This document shows, piece after piece, positions 9,352 through 17,299 of a stretch of 64,000 bases of DNA. The stretch comes from Bacteroides mediterraneensis (lineage in GTDB: Bacteria > Bacteroidota > Bacteroidia > Bacteroidales > Bacteroidaceae), in NCBI RefSeq assembly GCF_025993685.1, contig NZ_DAJPEN010000001.1, positions 2,976,001 to 3,040,000 on the forward strand, written 5' to 3'. The notes below the pieces were generated by a model. That model was not told where the DNA came from. It saw only the letters and a program-made list of their open reading frames with translations, and did not search any database. Made by a program: the position numbers and the translations under genes. Every line of letters starts with the position of its first letter. Position 1 is the stretch's first letter.

Positions 9352-9468
9352 AAACTGACACATAGAACTAATGTTTATCTACAAAATATACAACTAACTA
9401 GAACTTAATTTACAGCCATTCAATTATCCAAACTCAATAAACGAATTTTTTAAAACTTCATGGGATAA

Positions 9469-9558
9469 TCTCTGTCCCATAGTGTGGTTTTTATATCCCA
9501 CAGTGTGAAATACAAATCTCACACTGTGGGATATATATTTCACAGTGTGGGACAGAGA
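9469..9558. repeat. Multi-palindrome CACAGTGTGGGA repeat, copy 1
   Basis: Four CACAGTGTG-like units are nested as inverted pairs. The inner pair is perfect over 16 bases, ATATCCCACAGTGTGA (9493-9508) and its complement (9519-9534). The outer pair, 9469-9486 with 9541-9558, is complementary except for two positions. A diverged copy with the same outer CTGTCCCAC/GTGTGG arms lies at 44001-44102. Either could fold as a cruciform or a double hairpin. Confidence 0.8.
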
Positions 9559-9623
9559 ATTTTCTTATAGATTCAAGGAAATAGATAGGAAGAAAAAGGA
9601 TTTTCTGAAAAGGCAGAAACAGG

Positions 9624-9659
9624 TTCCCGCCATTGGTCAGACCGAATCAATGGCGGGAA
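9624..9659. repeat. Perfect 12-bp inverted repeat (hairpin)
   Basis: TTCCCGCCATTG (9624-9635) and CAATGGCGGGAA (9648-9659) are exact complements around a 12-base loop. Neither side is followed by a T run, so it does not look like an intrinsic terminator. It may be an operator, an insulating hairpin, or a recombination accessory site inside the invertible segment. Confidence 0.7.
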
Positions 9660-9757
9660 TCTTGTCAGAAATCAGATGTGACGGTACAGCCTCCATTAAC
9701 GAACGTGAGGCGTTCGAAAAATGTATAAATTATGAATGAAATAAAGATTTAAAAATA

Positions 9758-9787
9758 CTTGAATATAAATTTAATTTCCTATCTTTG
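9758..9787 (+). promoter_or_regulatory. Bacteroides-type promoter inside the invertible segment, facing away from upxY
   Basis: CTTG (9758-9761), an 18-base spacer and TATCTTTG (9780-9787) fit the -33/-7 pattern. Transcription would start near 9794 and run right, antisense to the end of the recombinase gene. It lies 16 bases from the right inverted repeat. After inversion the same element would drive upxY. As shown, the capsule operon would be OFF. Confidence 0.7.
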
Positions 9788-9802
9788 CCGCGATGAAGAC
9801 TG

Positions 9803-9819
9803 TCTCATCTTAGGAGATA
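9803..9819 (-). repeat. Right inverted repeat of the probable invertible promoter segment
   Basis: The plus strand reads TCTCATCTTAGGAGATA, the exact reverse complement of 9238-9254. It ends 20 bases before the stop codon end (9840) of the tyrosine recombinase gene. Beyond the 17 bases the flanks of the two repeats diverge. Confidence 0.8.
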
Positions 9820-9839
9820 TCCCATTTATACACAAGCAT

Positions 9840-11054
9840 TTAAAGGTCTCTCAGGATTTTCCGGTTGGCCCTGTCCACCTCTTCCGACTTGATGGAATCC
9901 AGGTAAATTTGCGTAGTGGCTTCCGAATCGTGCCCCAACCCTTCACTGATGACAGACAGAGGTATGGATTTCCCTCTGGCTATTGTGGCCCAACTGTGAC
10001 GGCTATAATACAAGGATAAAGGGACAGACAAACGCATGAGAGAGGCAACCTCCTTCAGGCTGCGGTTTATCTTCATCATCTGATTCTGATACTGACGGCG
10101 TTCGCTGCCGTCTTCACGGACAATCAGGGGAAGAAGATACCGGGTGGAATTGACCTTGTACTTGTCTATGAGCGACTGCATCTGCCGGGTCCACTCTATG
10201 GTGAGCAGCTGGCCGGTCTTTTTCCGGCGATAAATGAGGTAGCCGTTTTTCAAATCAGTCTTTTTGAGATAGGCCATGTCCACAAACGACATGCCGCGCG
10301 TGCAAAAACTGAAAATAAACATGTCGCGGGCAAAATCCAAAGCCGGCTTGAGGGACAAGTCCAGCTCTTTCATCTTTTTTATCTCGTCGAACGACAGGCA
10401 TCGCTTCACCGTTTTGTCCATGCCGCAATACACGTGCTTGAAGGGATGGCAATCTTGCGTAAGCCCTTTTTCTACCGCCAGCTTGTAGTTCGTACGCAAT
10501 ATGCGCAGATAGAAGGAACTGGTGTTCCGCACGACTCCCCGCCTCCGCAATTCCGCCTCATAAAGTTCCATCAACTCCGAATCGAACATGTCGAAGGTCA
10601 AATCGACCCCTTGCCTGAAATTCATGAAGCTGTTGAGAGTGGCCTGGTAGGTCTCGCTGGAACGTATCTTCCCCAATTGCTTTTTACGCAGAATCTGGCC
10701 CCGGATGAAATGGAACACACTGTATTCCTTATTTATATAGGGATTGTATTTCCGTATCACCAGGTCGAGGTTCCATTCTTTTCCGGAACGCTCAAACGTA
10801 TCGATTATCTTTCCGAGACGCCTGAGCTCCCATTCCACATTATAACGTATGACATGCAACTGGCCACATCGGGATGGGTCGGAGGTCGCCAATGCAATCC
10901 GTCCGGCAGTATCGTCCCATTCCTCCTTGTAAATCTTATATTCACTCTTGATTCTGCGGACCTTACGTCCACGAATCAACTGAAATATCAGTGAACCGGC
11001 CTTTCGTGGATCCACTGATGCCCTAAATTTTAGCTTGATGGATGTTCTTTTCAT
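9840..11054 (-). CDS. Tyrosine-type site-specific recombinase, probable invertase of the capsule promoter
   Basis: A 404-residue integrase-family protein. Residues 1-100 are the Bacteroidetes arm-type DNA-binding region, about 110-205 the SAM-like core-binding domain and about 215-400 the catalytic domain. The active-site set is visible: R253 (CTRGMSF), K279 (RRKKTGQ), R352-H353 (SRHSWAT), H375 (GLGHDSEA) and Y384 (TQIYLDS). Catalysis is by a tyrosine-DNA linkage. It is linked to an inverted repeat of the right architecture and to upxY, as known for phase-variable Bacteroides capsule loci, so promoter inversion is the most likely job. No other mobile-element genes are nearby. Confidence 0.9.
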   Translation of the reverse strand: MKRTSIKLKFRASVDPRKAGSLIFQLIRGRKVRRIKSEYKIYKEEWDDTAGRIALATSDPSRCGQLHVIRYNVEWELRRLGKIIDTFERSGKEWNLDLVIRKYNPYINKEYSVFHFIRGQILRKKQLGKIRSSETYQATLNSFMNFRQGVDLTFDMFDSELMELYEAELRRRGVVRNTSSFYLRILRTNYKLAVEKGLTQDCHPFKHVYCGMDKTVKRCLSFDEIKKMKELDLSLKPALDFARDMFIFSFCTRGMSFVDMAYLKKTDLKNGYLIYRRKKTGQLLTIEWTRQMQSLIDKYKVNSTRYLLPLIVREDGSERRQYQNQMMKINRSLKEVASLMRLSVPLSLYYSRHSWATIARGKSIPLSVISEGLGHDSEATTQIYLDSIKSEEVDRANRKILRDL

Positions 11055-11117
11055 ACTTTCCTTAGTACTTTTTTTTGTTAATTACAATTTCTCAAAAAAT
11101 AACCATTAGTAATAGCA

Positions 11118-11164
11118 ATAAAATAATTGGGCAAGCCTTGACTTCTCTAAGTCTAGACTTGCCC
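11118..11164 (-). terminator. Intrinsic terminator after the receiver/ATP-grasp gene
   Basis: Arms GGGCAAG (11129-11135) and CTTGCCC (11158-11164) close a longer imperfect stem. On the minus strand it is followed by AATTATTTTATT. It lies 80 bases downstream of the stop at 11244. Confidence 0.7.
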
Positions 11165-11243
11165 CTGCACCTGAATGTATAATTTGTATTCCACTGATGA
11201 ACAAACAAAAAAACGATTCTGTTTGTTCAACTTGCCAATTTAC

Positions 11244-14210
11244 TCAACTTTCCGGCAATTCGACCACACCCAGCTTTTTCTTGCCGTCCATCTTGACGGA
11301 AAGCGGCTTCTCAAACCGTACCCAGCGGAGGAATTTCGTTTCTTCCACGGCGGGCATGCTGTCGAGCAATGCCTGATTGTAGATACCGTCGTTCATATAG
11401 GCATTGATGGTGAAATAGCCCACCCCGAAGGATGTCAGGTTCTGGAAGAAATGGGTGCCCTGACTGGGGTCTACCCGGTAGTTGGTCAGCCCGGCTTCCA
11501 CGATGATGCGGGCCGCCGAGATGTTCGGCCATTTCACCGGTATGCCGAGCCAGGTGTCGCTGCTGCCCCACCGTCCGGGACCTACCAGGATGTAATGCTT
11601 GCCTTCGTCGAGGAAGCGGCGGTTGAGCTTCTCGATGTCGTAGGCTATCAGCTGGTTGTTGGAGGCGGAATAGCCTTCGGTCTTCACATAGATGACGTCC
11701 TGCAGGTCGTCCATCACACCGTGTCCCAACGAGTTTTCGCTCTTGAGCAGGAGCTTTTCTTCCGGCACCAGAGTCAAGTCTTCGTCGAGCCCGGCTTTCA
11801 CATCGACCATCGGACGGATTTGCAGCAGATAGAACACGCCGCTCTTGGTACGCGCGTCCAGATTGACGGCAAACTCGATTTCCACCGGACGGCGCATTTC
11901 GCCCTGACCGTATTTCTGCACGAGCTGGAGGATGCGGGCCAAGGGGAAGACGTCGTGCTGGAGGATGTTGGCAAAGGTGATGAGCTTGCGCCCGCCGGGA
12001 TAGATGCCGTCGCGTATCACCATGTCATACGGGTCGTAGGTGGAGGCGATGAAGTTCAGAGCGCCGTCGGCTTCGGCATCTTTCACATGGAGCTTCAGCA
12101 GGTTGAACCCGTCGTCGAGCGAGAAGTTCTGCCCCAGGTTCTTCAGGTCGAGGGCATAGAAGCGGGTCTGTGTCTCGCGCAAGGCGATTTCCATCTCGCT
12201 GGTCTGGAGCACCTGCGTGGGGTGGTACGGACAGACGCGCAAGGTGAGGCCGCCGTCGACAATGTATTTCCCGAGTCCCAGTGCCAGGCTCACCGTGCCT
12301 TCTTCGGCCAGTTCGTCGTTGATGGGATAATAGTTGATGGAGCGGGCCACACCGGATATGGCCGGATAGTAGCGGTCGCCATACTGGGTGCCGACCACTT
12401 CCTGAAGGATGACGGCCATCTTTTCCTGGTCGATGACGTTGCTGGTGGCTTGCATGTAGGCCTTGCTGTCCTTATAATAGACGGAAGCATACACGCCCTT
12501 GATGGCATCGCTCAGCATGCGGAGCATTTCGTACTTGTCGTCCAGATAGGGAATCATGTAGGTGGAATAGATGCCGGCAAACGGCTGGTAGTGGGAGTCT
12601 TCCAGCAGGCTGGACGAACGGATGGCAATGGGGGCCTTGACGGCATCGAAGAAGGCGAAAAAGTCTTCCACCAGACTGTCGGGGAGCTTGGCCCGGAGGA
12701 AAGCCTGCAGAATCACGTCGTCGGCGGCATCGCTCAAGGCTATCTGATACAGCTGGTTGGAGTCCATGAACTCATCGAACACGTCGGTACAGAGCACCAC
12801 GGTTTTCGGAATCATGACCGAGGCGTTTTCAAACTCGTCGAACTCGGCATGGCGCTTCACCATGTTGTCGATAAAGGCCAGTCCGCGCCCCTTGCCTCCC
12901 AAAGAGCCGTCGCCGATGCGGGCAAAATTGGAATAGCGGTCGAAACGGTCGCGCTGGAACACGGCCACCACACCCTGGTTTTTCATCTTGCGGTATTTCA
13001 CGATGGCTTCGAAAATAATCTGCCGGTGTGCGTCGATGTCCTGAAGGGATTCCCACGTAATCTGTTTCAGGAACTCGGCCACCGGGAAGATGGCACGCGA
13101 ATACAGCCAGCGCGAGATGTGGTTGCGGCTGATGTGGTAGAGGAAGGATTCGGCCGGAATGGCGAAAATCACGTTCTGCAGTTCTTTCAGGTTATGGATG
13201 CGGGCCACTTCCTTCAGGGTATGGGGGTCGCGGAAGATGAAGTCGCCGAAACCGAAGTTGTCGGACACGGCTTCGCGCAGGTCGATGTTCATCTTCTTGG
13301 AGTTCTTGTCGATGAACACGGCATCCAGTTCGGGGGCATACTGGCGGTTGCTTTCTTCGGCCGACTGCAGAATCAGCGGGATGAACGGGTCGTGCCTGCG
13401 TATCTCACGCAGGAAACTCACCCCTGCCTCCGGGTCGTTCACGCCTCCACGGGGGAAACGGGCATCGGAAATGACGCCCAGCATGTTGTTCTGGTACTTG
13501 TTATACAGGTCCATGGCTTCCTCGTACGAACGGGCCAGCACGATTTTAGGACGACCGCGCATGCGCAGCGTACGCTGGTGCTCGTTCAGGGCTTCAGTGG
13601 CAAACTCCTGGCTCTGGCGGAGCACGAACTTGTAGAGATTGGGCAGCACGGACGAATAGAAGCGGATGGAGTCTTCCACGAGCAGAATCATCTGCACGCC
13701 GATTTCCTTGATGTCGTGCTCCAGGTTCATCTTGTCCTCAATCAGCTTGATGATGGACACCAGCAGGTCGGTATTTCCCAGCCAGCAGAACACGTATTCG
13801 AAGATGCTCAGGTCCTCGTGTTCCATCCGTTCCTTGATGCCATGCGAAAAAGGAGTCAGCACCACCAGCGGCAGATGGGGATACTCCCGCTTGATGTCGC
13901 GGGCGATGTCGAAGGTGTCGCTGTTGTCGGAACCCGGCATGCAGATGACCAGGTCGAACATGGTGTTGCGCAACTGCTCCCAGGCTTCCTCTCCCGTAGA
14001 CACCTGGGTGAAACGGGGCGGATAGCGAAGGCTCAGGTTCATGTATTCATTAAAAATCTTCTCATCGATGCGGCCGTCGTCTTCGAGCATGAACGCGTCG
14101 TACGGATTGGCCACCAGCAGGACGTTGAAAATACGCTTTGTCATCAGGTTGGCAAACTGCGTATCCTTGAAATAAAGCTGCCGGAGTTTAATTCTCAAGT
14201 TGTTTAGCAT
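11244..14210 (-). CDS. Receiver-domain/PEP-synthase-type ATP-grasp fusion protein
   Basis: A 988-residue protein. Residues about 26-160 look like a degenerate receiver fold. Residues about 173-305 form a better receiver, with the acidic pair E179-D180, a candidate phospho-acceptor D249 (GVISDARFPRGG) and K302. Residues about 430-800 match the ATP-grasp domain of pyruvate phosphate dikinase/PEP synthase (IGDGSLGGKGRG, AIRSSSLLEDS, LLQIRPM). The swivelling phosphohistidine domain and the PEP/pyruvate barrel of true PEP synthases are absent, replaced by about 190 residues containing YILVGPGRWGSSDTW. It is often annotated as PEP synthase, but PEP synthesis is doubtful. A phospho-controlled kinase or ligase is possible. 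Confidence 0.8.
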   Translation of the reverse strand: MLNNLRIKLRQLYFKDTQFANLMTKRIFNVLLVANPYDAFMLEDDGRIDEKIFNEYMNLSLRYPPRFTQVSTGEEAWEQLRNTMFDLVICMPGSDNSDTFDIARDIKREYPHLPLVVLTPFSHGIKERMEHEDLSIFEYVFCWLGNTDLLVSIIKLIEDKMNLEHDIKEIGVQMILLVEDSIRFYSSVLPNLYKFVLRQSQEFATEALNEHQRTLRMRGRPKIVLARSYEEAMDLYNKYQNNMLGVISDARFPRGGVNDPEAGVSFLREIRRHDPFIPLILQSAEESNRQYAPELDAVFIDKNSKKMNIDLREAVSDNFGFGDFIFRDPHTLKEVARIHNLKELQNVIFAIPAESFLYHISRNHISRWLYSRAIFPVAEFLKQITWESLQDIDAHRQIIFEAIVKYRKMKNQGVVAVFQRDRFDRYSNFARIGDGSLGGKGRGLAFIDNMVKRHAEFDEFENASVMIPKTVVLCTDVFDEFMDSNQLYQIALSDAADDVILQAFLRAKLPDSLVEDFFAFFDAVKAPIAIRSSSLLEDSHYQPFAGIYSTYMIPYLDDKYEMLRMLSDAIKGVYASVYYKDSKAYMQATSNVIDQEKMAVILQEVVGTQYGDRYYPAISGVARSINYYPINDELAEEGTVSLALGLGKYIVDGGLTLRVCPYHPTQVLQTSEMEIALRETQTRFYALDLKNLGQNFSLDDGFNLLKLHVKDAEADGALNFIASTYDPYDMVIRDGIYPGGRKLITFANILQHDVFPLARILQLVQKYGQGEMRRPVEIEFAVNLDARTKSGVFYLLQIRPMVDVKAGLDEDLTLVPEEKLLLKSENSLGHGVMDDLQDVIYVKTEGYSASNNQLIAYDIEKLNRRFLDEGKHYILVGPGRWGSSDTWLGIPVKWPNISAARIIVEAGLTNYRVDPSQGTHFFQNLTSFGVGYFTINAYMNDGIYNQALLDSMPAVEETKFLRWVRFEKPLSVKMDGKKKLGVVELPES

Positions 14211-14345
14211 GGTATCTTGTTTTAGGCTTGTTCTTGTTTATAAAAACAAAAATCGGAAATTCACGCGATTTTTGCAAATCTTTCTTGAGCGTTGGTGAAA
14301 AACTATCAAAATTCAAGCCGACACACGAAAAATCCGGGAAAAAGC

Positions 14346-14375
14346 TTTGTCAGTACAGTTAAATTCCTATCTTTG
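14346..14375 (+). promoter_or_regulatory. Promoter of gdhA
   Basis: TTTG (14346-14349), an 18-base spacer and TATCTTTG (14368-14375) match the Bacteroides consensus. The predicted start near 14382 gives a leader of about 40 bases to the ATG at 14421. Confidence 0.75.
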
Positions 14376-14420
14376 CATGTACAAAATATTTCATTTTGTC
14401 AGACCTTAAATTATTTGATT

Positions 14421-15758
14421 ATGGATATTAATAAGATCATGTCATCTCTGGAAGCCAAGCATCCAGGTGAATCCGAGTACCTTCAGGCAGTGAGAGAAGT
14501 ATTGCTTTCCATCGAAGATATTTACAACCAGCATCCCGAATTTGAAAAGGCTAAAATCATCGAACGGCTGGTAGAACCCGACCGTATTTTCACCTTCCGC
14601 GTCACATGGGTGGACGACAAGGGGGAAGTGCAGACCAACCTGGGCTACCGCGTGCAGTTCAACAACGCCATCGGCCCGTACAAGGGGGGTATCCGTTTCC
14701 ATGCATCGGTCAACCTGTCCATCCTGAAATTCCTGGGATTTGAACAGACTTTCAAGAATGCGCTGACCACGCTGCCGATGGGTGGCGGAAAGGGAGGTTC
14801 CGACTTCTCTCCGCGCGGAAAGAGCAATGCGGAAATCATGCGTTTCTGCCAGGCTTTCATGCTGGAATTGTGGCGCCATCTGGGTCCGGACATGGACGTG
14901 CCGGCAGGCGACATCGGCGTGGGCGGACGCGAAGTGGGCTACATGTTCGGCATGTACAAGAAACTGACGCGCGAGTTTACCGGAACGTTCACGGGCAAGG
15001 GACTGGAATTCGGCGGTTCGCTGATCCGTCCGGAAGCTACGGGCTTCGGAGGCTTGTATTTCGTGAAACACATGCTGGATGCAAAAGGAATTGATATAAA
15101 GGGAAAGACGGTGGCCATCTCCGGTTTCGGCAACGTGGCATGGGGAGCTGCTACCAAGGCTACCCAGCTGGGGGCAAAAGTAGTGACCATCTCCGGACCG
15201 GACGGTTACATTTATGACCCGGACGGCATCCAGGGTGAAAAGATTGACTACATGCTGGAACTGCGTGCTTCGGGCAACGACATCGTGGAACCGTATGCGG
15301 AGAAATTCCCGGGAGCTACCTTCGTGCCGGAACGCCGCCCATGGGAGGTGAAAGTGGACATCGCCCTGCCGTGTGCTACCCAGAACGAACTGGACGGCGA
15401 AGATGCGCAGCATCTCATCAAGAACCAGGTGCTCTGCGTGGGCGAAATCTCCAACATGGGATGTACGCCGGAAGCCATCGACGCGTTCATCGAACACAAG
15501 ATGATGTATGCGCCGGGCAAGGCTGTCAATGCGGGCGGTGTGGCTACCTCCGGACTGGAAATGAGCCAGAACGCCATGCACCTGAGCTGGACCGCACAGG
15601 AAGTGGACGAGAAGTTGCACCAGATTATGCACAACATTCACGAACAGTGCGTGAAGTATGGTACGGAAAGCGACGGTTATATCAATTACGTGAAGGGTGC
15701 CAACATTGCCGGATTCATGAAGGTGGCTCATGCAATGATAGCTCAAGGAATCGTATAA
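14421..15758 (+). CDS. gdhA: NADP-type glutamate dehydrogenase
   Basis: A 445-residue enzyme for reductive amination of 2-oxoglutarate to glutamate, the main ammonia-assimilation step in this group. Seen: the family N-terminus (DINKIMSSLEAKHPGE), the substrate-binding lysine segments GPYKGGIRFH and LPMGGGKGGSDF, the DMDVPAGDIGVGGRE segment and the nucleotide-binding GFGNVAWG. The frame is open further upstream to 14292, but the ATG at 14421 is chosen because the promoter lies at 14346-14375 and the family begins here. Size is normal for the hexameric enzyme of about 445 residues. Confidence 0.96.
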   Translation: MDINKIMSSLEAKHPGESEYLQAVREVLLSIEDIYNQHPEFEKAKIIERLVEPDRIFTFRVTWVDDKGEVQTNLGYRVQFNNAIGPYKGGIRFHASVNLSILKFLGFEQTFKNALTTLPMGGGKGGSDFSPRGKSNAEIMRFCQAFMLELWRHLGPDMDVPAGDIGVGGREVGYMFGMYKKLTREFTGTFTGKGLEFGGSLIRPEATGFGGLYFVKHMLDAKGIDIKGKTVAISGFGNVAWGAATKATQLGAKVVTISGPDGYIYDPDGIQGEKIDYMLELRASGNDIVEPYAEKFPGATFVPERRPWEVKVDIALPCATQNELDGEDAQHLIKNQVLCVGEISNMGCTPEAIDAFIEHKMMYAPGKAVNAGGVATSGLEMSQNAMHLSWTAQEVDEKLHQIMHNIHEQCVKYGTESDGYINYVKGANIAGFMKVAHAMIAQGIV

Positions 15759-15882
15759 GCATTAAGAATCTTTAAATAACCCTAGCAGAAAAAGTAAAGT
15801 CTAAAATTTTACCGTATATTTGAAGGCTTTAATTTTTAGCACAAAATCTCGTTTAGTTGTATTTGTATTTTGTATTGTAGCT

Positions 15883-15923
15883 TGCGCTATCCAGCCTGTG
15901 AAGGTCTGATAGCGCATTTTTTT
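15883..15923 (+). terminator. Intrinsic terminator, after gdhA or a short RNA
   Basis: TGCGCTATC (15883-15891) pairs with GATAGCGCA (15908-15916) and is followed by a run of seven T. It lies 125 bases past the gdhA stop. A TATATTTG element at 15815-15822 between them could start a separate short transcript. Confidence 0.8.
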
Positions 15924-15942
15924 GTTTTTGCAAGAAGAGAAA

Positions 15943-15980
15943 GGATACAAAAAAAGGCCTTGCTCATGCAAGACCTCTTT
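15943..15980 (-). terminator. Terminator of the tRNA-His operon
   Basis: On the minus strand AAAGAGGTCTTGC, loop ATGA and GCAAGGCCTTT form a hairpin (15950-15980) followed by a T run, 5 bases beyond the tRNA 3' end. Confidence 0.8.
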
Positions 15981-15984
15981 AAGG

Positions 15985-16059
15985 GGTGACTAGTGGGACT
16001 CGAACCCACGACATTCAGAACCACAATCTGACGCTCTAACCAACTGAACTATAGTCACC
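15985..16059 (-). tRNA. tRNA-His (GTG)
   Basis: A full cloverleaf with anticodon GTG in the loop TTGTGGT, acceptor pairing GTGACTA/TAGTCAC, the extra G at -1 facing C73 that marks tRNA-His, and a normal T arm (GGGTTCGAGTCCC). CCA is not encoded. It is the second gene of a two-gene tandem. Confidence 0.97.
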
Positions 16060-16092
16060 ATGTTGGTATGAAAAACGTTAAAAATGAAGGAG

Positions 16093-16167
16093 GGTGACTA
16101 GTGGGACTCGAACCCACGACATTCAGAACCACAATCTGACGCTCTAACCAACTGAACTATAGTCACC
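16093..16167 (-). tRNA. tRNA-His (GTG), second identical copy
   Basis: Identical in sequence to the copy at 15985-16059, 33 bases upstream on the transcript. It is the first tRNA after the promoter at 16196-16226. Confidence 0.97.
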
Positions 16168-16195
16168 ATGTTGGCTTCCTTTTCAAAAGCGATTG

Positions 16196-16226
16196 CAAAG
16201 GTAGATGATTTTTTCGAAACTGCAAA
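16196..16226 (-). promoter_or_regulatory. Promoter of the tRNA-His pair
   Basis: On the minus strand TTTG (16226-16223), 19 bases and TACCTTTG (16203-16196). The same TACCTTTG -7 box precedes the Tyr/Gly tRNA operon and the SRP RNA in this window. Confidence 0.75.
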
Positions 16227-16254
16227 CATTTCTTCGAAAAAATCACCTAAAATC

Positions 16255-17133
16255 TCAATATATCGCTTTTTTACCTGCCAACAGCGTATTCTTCATCAAA
16301 GAAACAATGGTCATCGGCCCTACTCCACCGGGCACCGGCGTAATGTAAGAGCACTTGGGTGCCACTTCGTCGAACTTCACGTCGCCCGTCAGCTTAAAGC
16401 CTGATTTCTTGGAGGCATCGGGCACACGGGTGGTACCTACGTCTATCACCACGGCTCCTTCTTTCACCATGTCGGCCTTTACAAAATTGGGCTGGCCCAT
16501 CGCGGCAATCAGGATATCGGCTTCCCGACATTCCTTCACCAGGTCCTTGCTCCGGCTATGGCATACGGTCACGGTGGCGTCGCCCGGCACGGACTTCTGC
16601 ATCATCAGCATGGCCATCGGCTTTCCTACGATATTGCTCCGGCCCAGAATGACGCATTTCTTTCCCCGCGTCTCAATCTGGTAACGGCGCAGAAGTTCCA
16701 TGATGCCATTGGGAGTGGCCGAAATATAGCATGGCAACCCGATGGACAAACGGCCTACATTGATGGGGTGGAAACCGTCGACGTCTTTCCGGTAGTCGAT
16801 GGTCTCTATCACTTTCTGCTCTGAAATATGGGGCGGCAACGGAAGTTGCACGATAAAACCGTCCACATCGGCATCGGCATTCAGTTCACGCACCTTCGAC
16901 AAAAGTTCTTCTTCCGTCACATCCGACTCGTAACGAATCAGGGTGGACTTGAACCCACACACTTCGCATGCCTTGACTTTTGCAGCCACATACGTTTCAC
17001 TGCCTCCATCATGGCCCACCAGAATGGCAGCCAGATGAGGACGCTTGCCTCCTTTTGCCACAATATCGGCCACTTCGGCAGCGATTTCCTGTTTCACTTG
17101 CTCTGAAACGGCTTTTCCGTCAATTAATGTCAT
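16255..17133 (-). CDS. folD: Bifunctional methylenetetrahydrofolate dehydrogenase / methenyltetrahydrofolate cyclohydrolase
   Basis: A 292-residue cytosolic folate enzyme interconverting 5,10-methylene-THF, 5,10-methenyl-THF and 10-formyl-THF with NADP. Signatures: [19 protein letters not shown] with the catalytic Y-x3-[25 protein letters not shown], the nucleotide-binding [17 protein letters not shown], and the closing [12 protein letters not shown]. Length and ends are normal. A TACATTTG -7-like box lies at 17163-17170 on its strand. It stands alone, divergent from the amidase gene. Confidence 0.97.
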   Translation of the reverse strand: MTLIDGKAVSEQVKQEIAAEVADIVAKGGKRPHLAAILVGHDGGSETYVAAKVKACEVCGFKSTLIRYESDVTEEELLSKVRELNADADVDGFIVQLPLPPHISEQKVIETIDYRKDVDGFHPINVGRLSIGLPCYISATPNGIMELLRRYQIETRGKKCVILGRSNIVGKPMAMLMMQKSVPGDATVTVCHSRSKDLVKECREADILIAAMGQPNFVKADMVKEGAVVIDVGTTRVPDASKKSGFKLTGDVKFDEVAPKCSYITPVPGGVGPMTIVSLMKNTLLAGKKAIY

Positions 17134-17299
17134 AAATACTCCTTTCTATTTTATGATTTATACAAATGTAGGAAATTTAAGGCAAAGACCTGCTTATTTT
17201 TCGGTTTTTATAGCAATTATTACAGCAGTGGAATAATTCTTACGGCCAACAGGAAAGCTAGTCGATAAAAAATATTAACTTTGCCACGTTATTATAATT

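Larger units (their letters stand above)
9255..9802. other. Probable invertible DNA segment (capsule promoter switch)
   Basis: These 548 bases lie between perfect 17-bp inverted repeats, with a tyrosine recombinase gene just outside the right end and upxY to the left. Inside are a well-formed promoter facing right (9758-9787), a weak promoter-like element facing left (9344-9351), a cluster of CACAGTGTGG palindromes (9469-9558) and a 12-bp hairpin (9624-9659). Inversion would bring the strong promoter to about 9270-9299 facing upxY, with transcription starting near 9263. No credible gene lies inside. A 64-codon frame at 9545-9739 has no recognisable features and runs through the hairpin. Confidence 0.75.

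Noticed and set aside
9469..9558. A CRISPR array
   Set aside because: The repeats are palindromic, irregular in spacing and only four units; no cas genes are present.
9545..9739. A 64-codon frame inside the invertible segment
   Set aside because: It starts in the palindromic repeat and runs through a perfect hairpin; the low-complexity Lys/Arg-rich product resembles nothing known.
9840..11054. An integrative element or prophage around the tyrosine recombinase
   Set aside because: No att duplication, transfer, relaxase or phage genes occur nearby; the linked inverted repeats and upxY point to a local invertase.
11175..14207. A 1010-codon open frame on the plus strand
   Set aside because: It lies wholly opposite the receiver/ATP-grasp gene and its composition mirrors that gene's codon bias. 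No domain, signal or promoter supports it.
14442..15746. A 434-codon open frame on the minus strand
   Set aside because: It is the antisense shadow of gdhA, a clear core gene with its own promoter.
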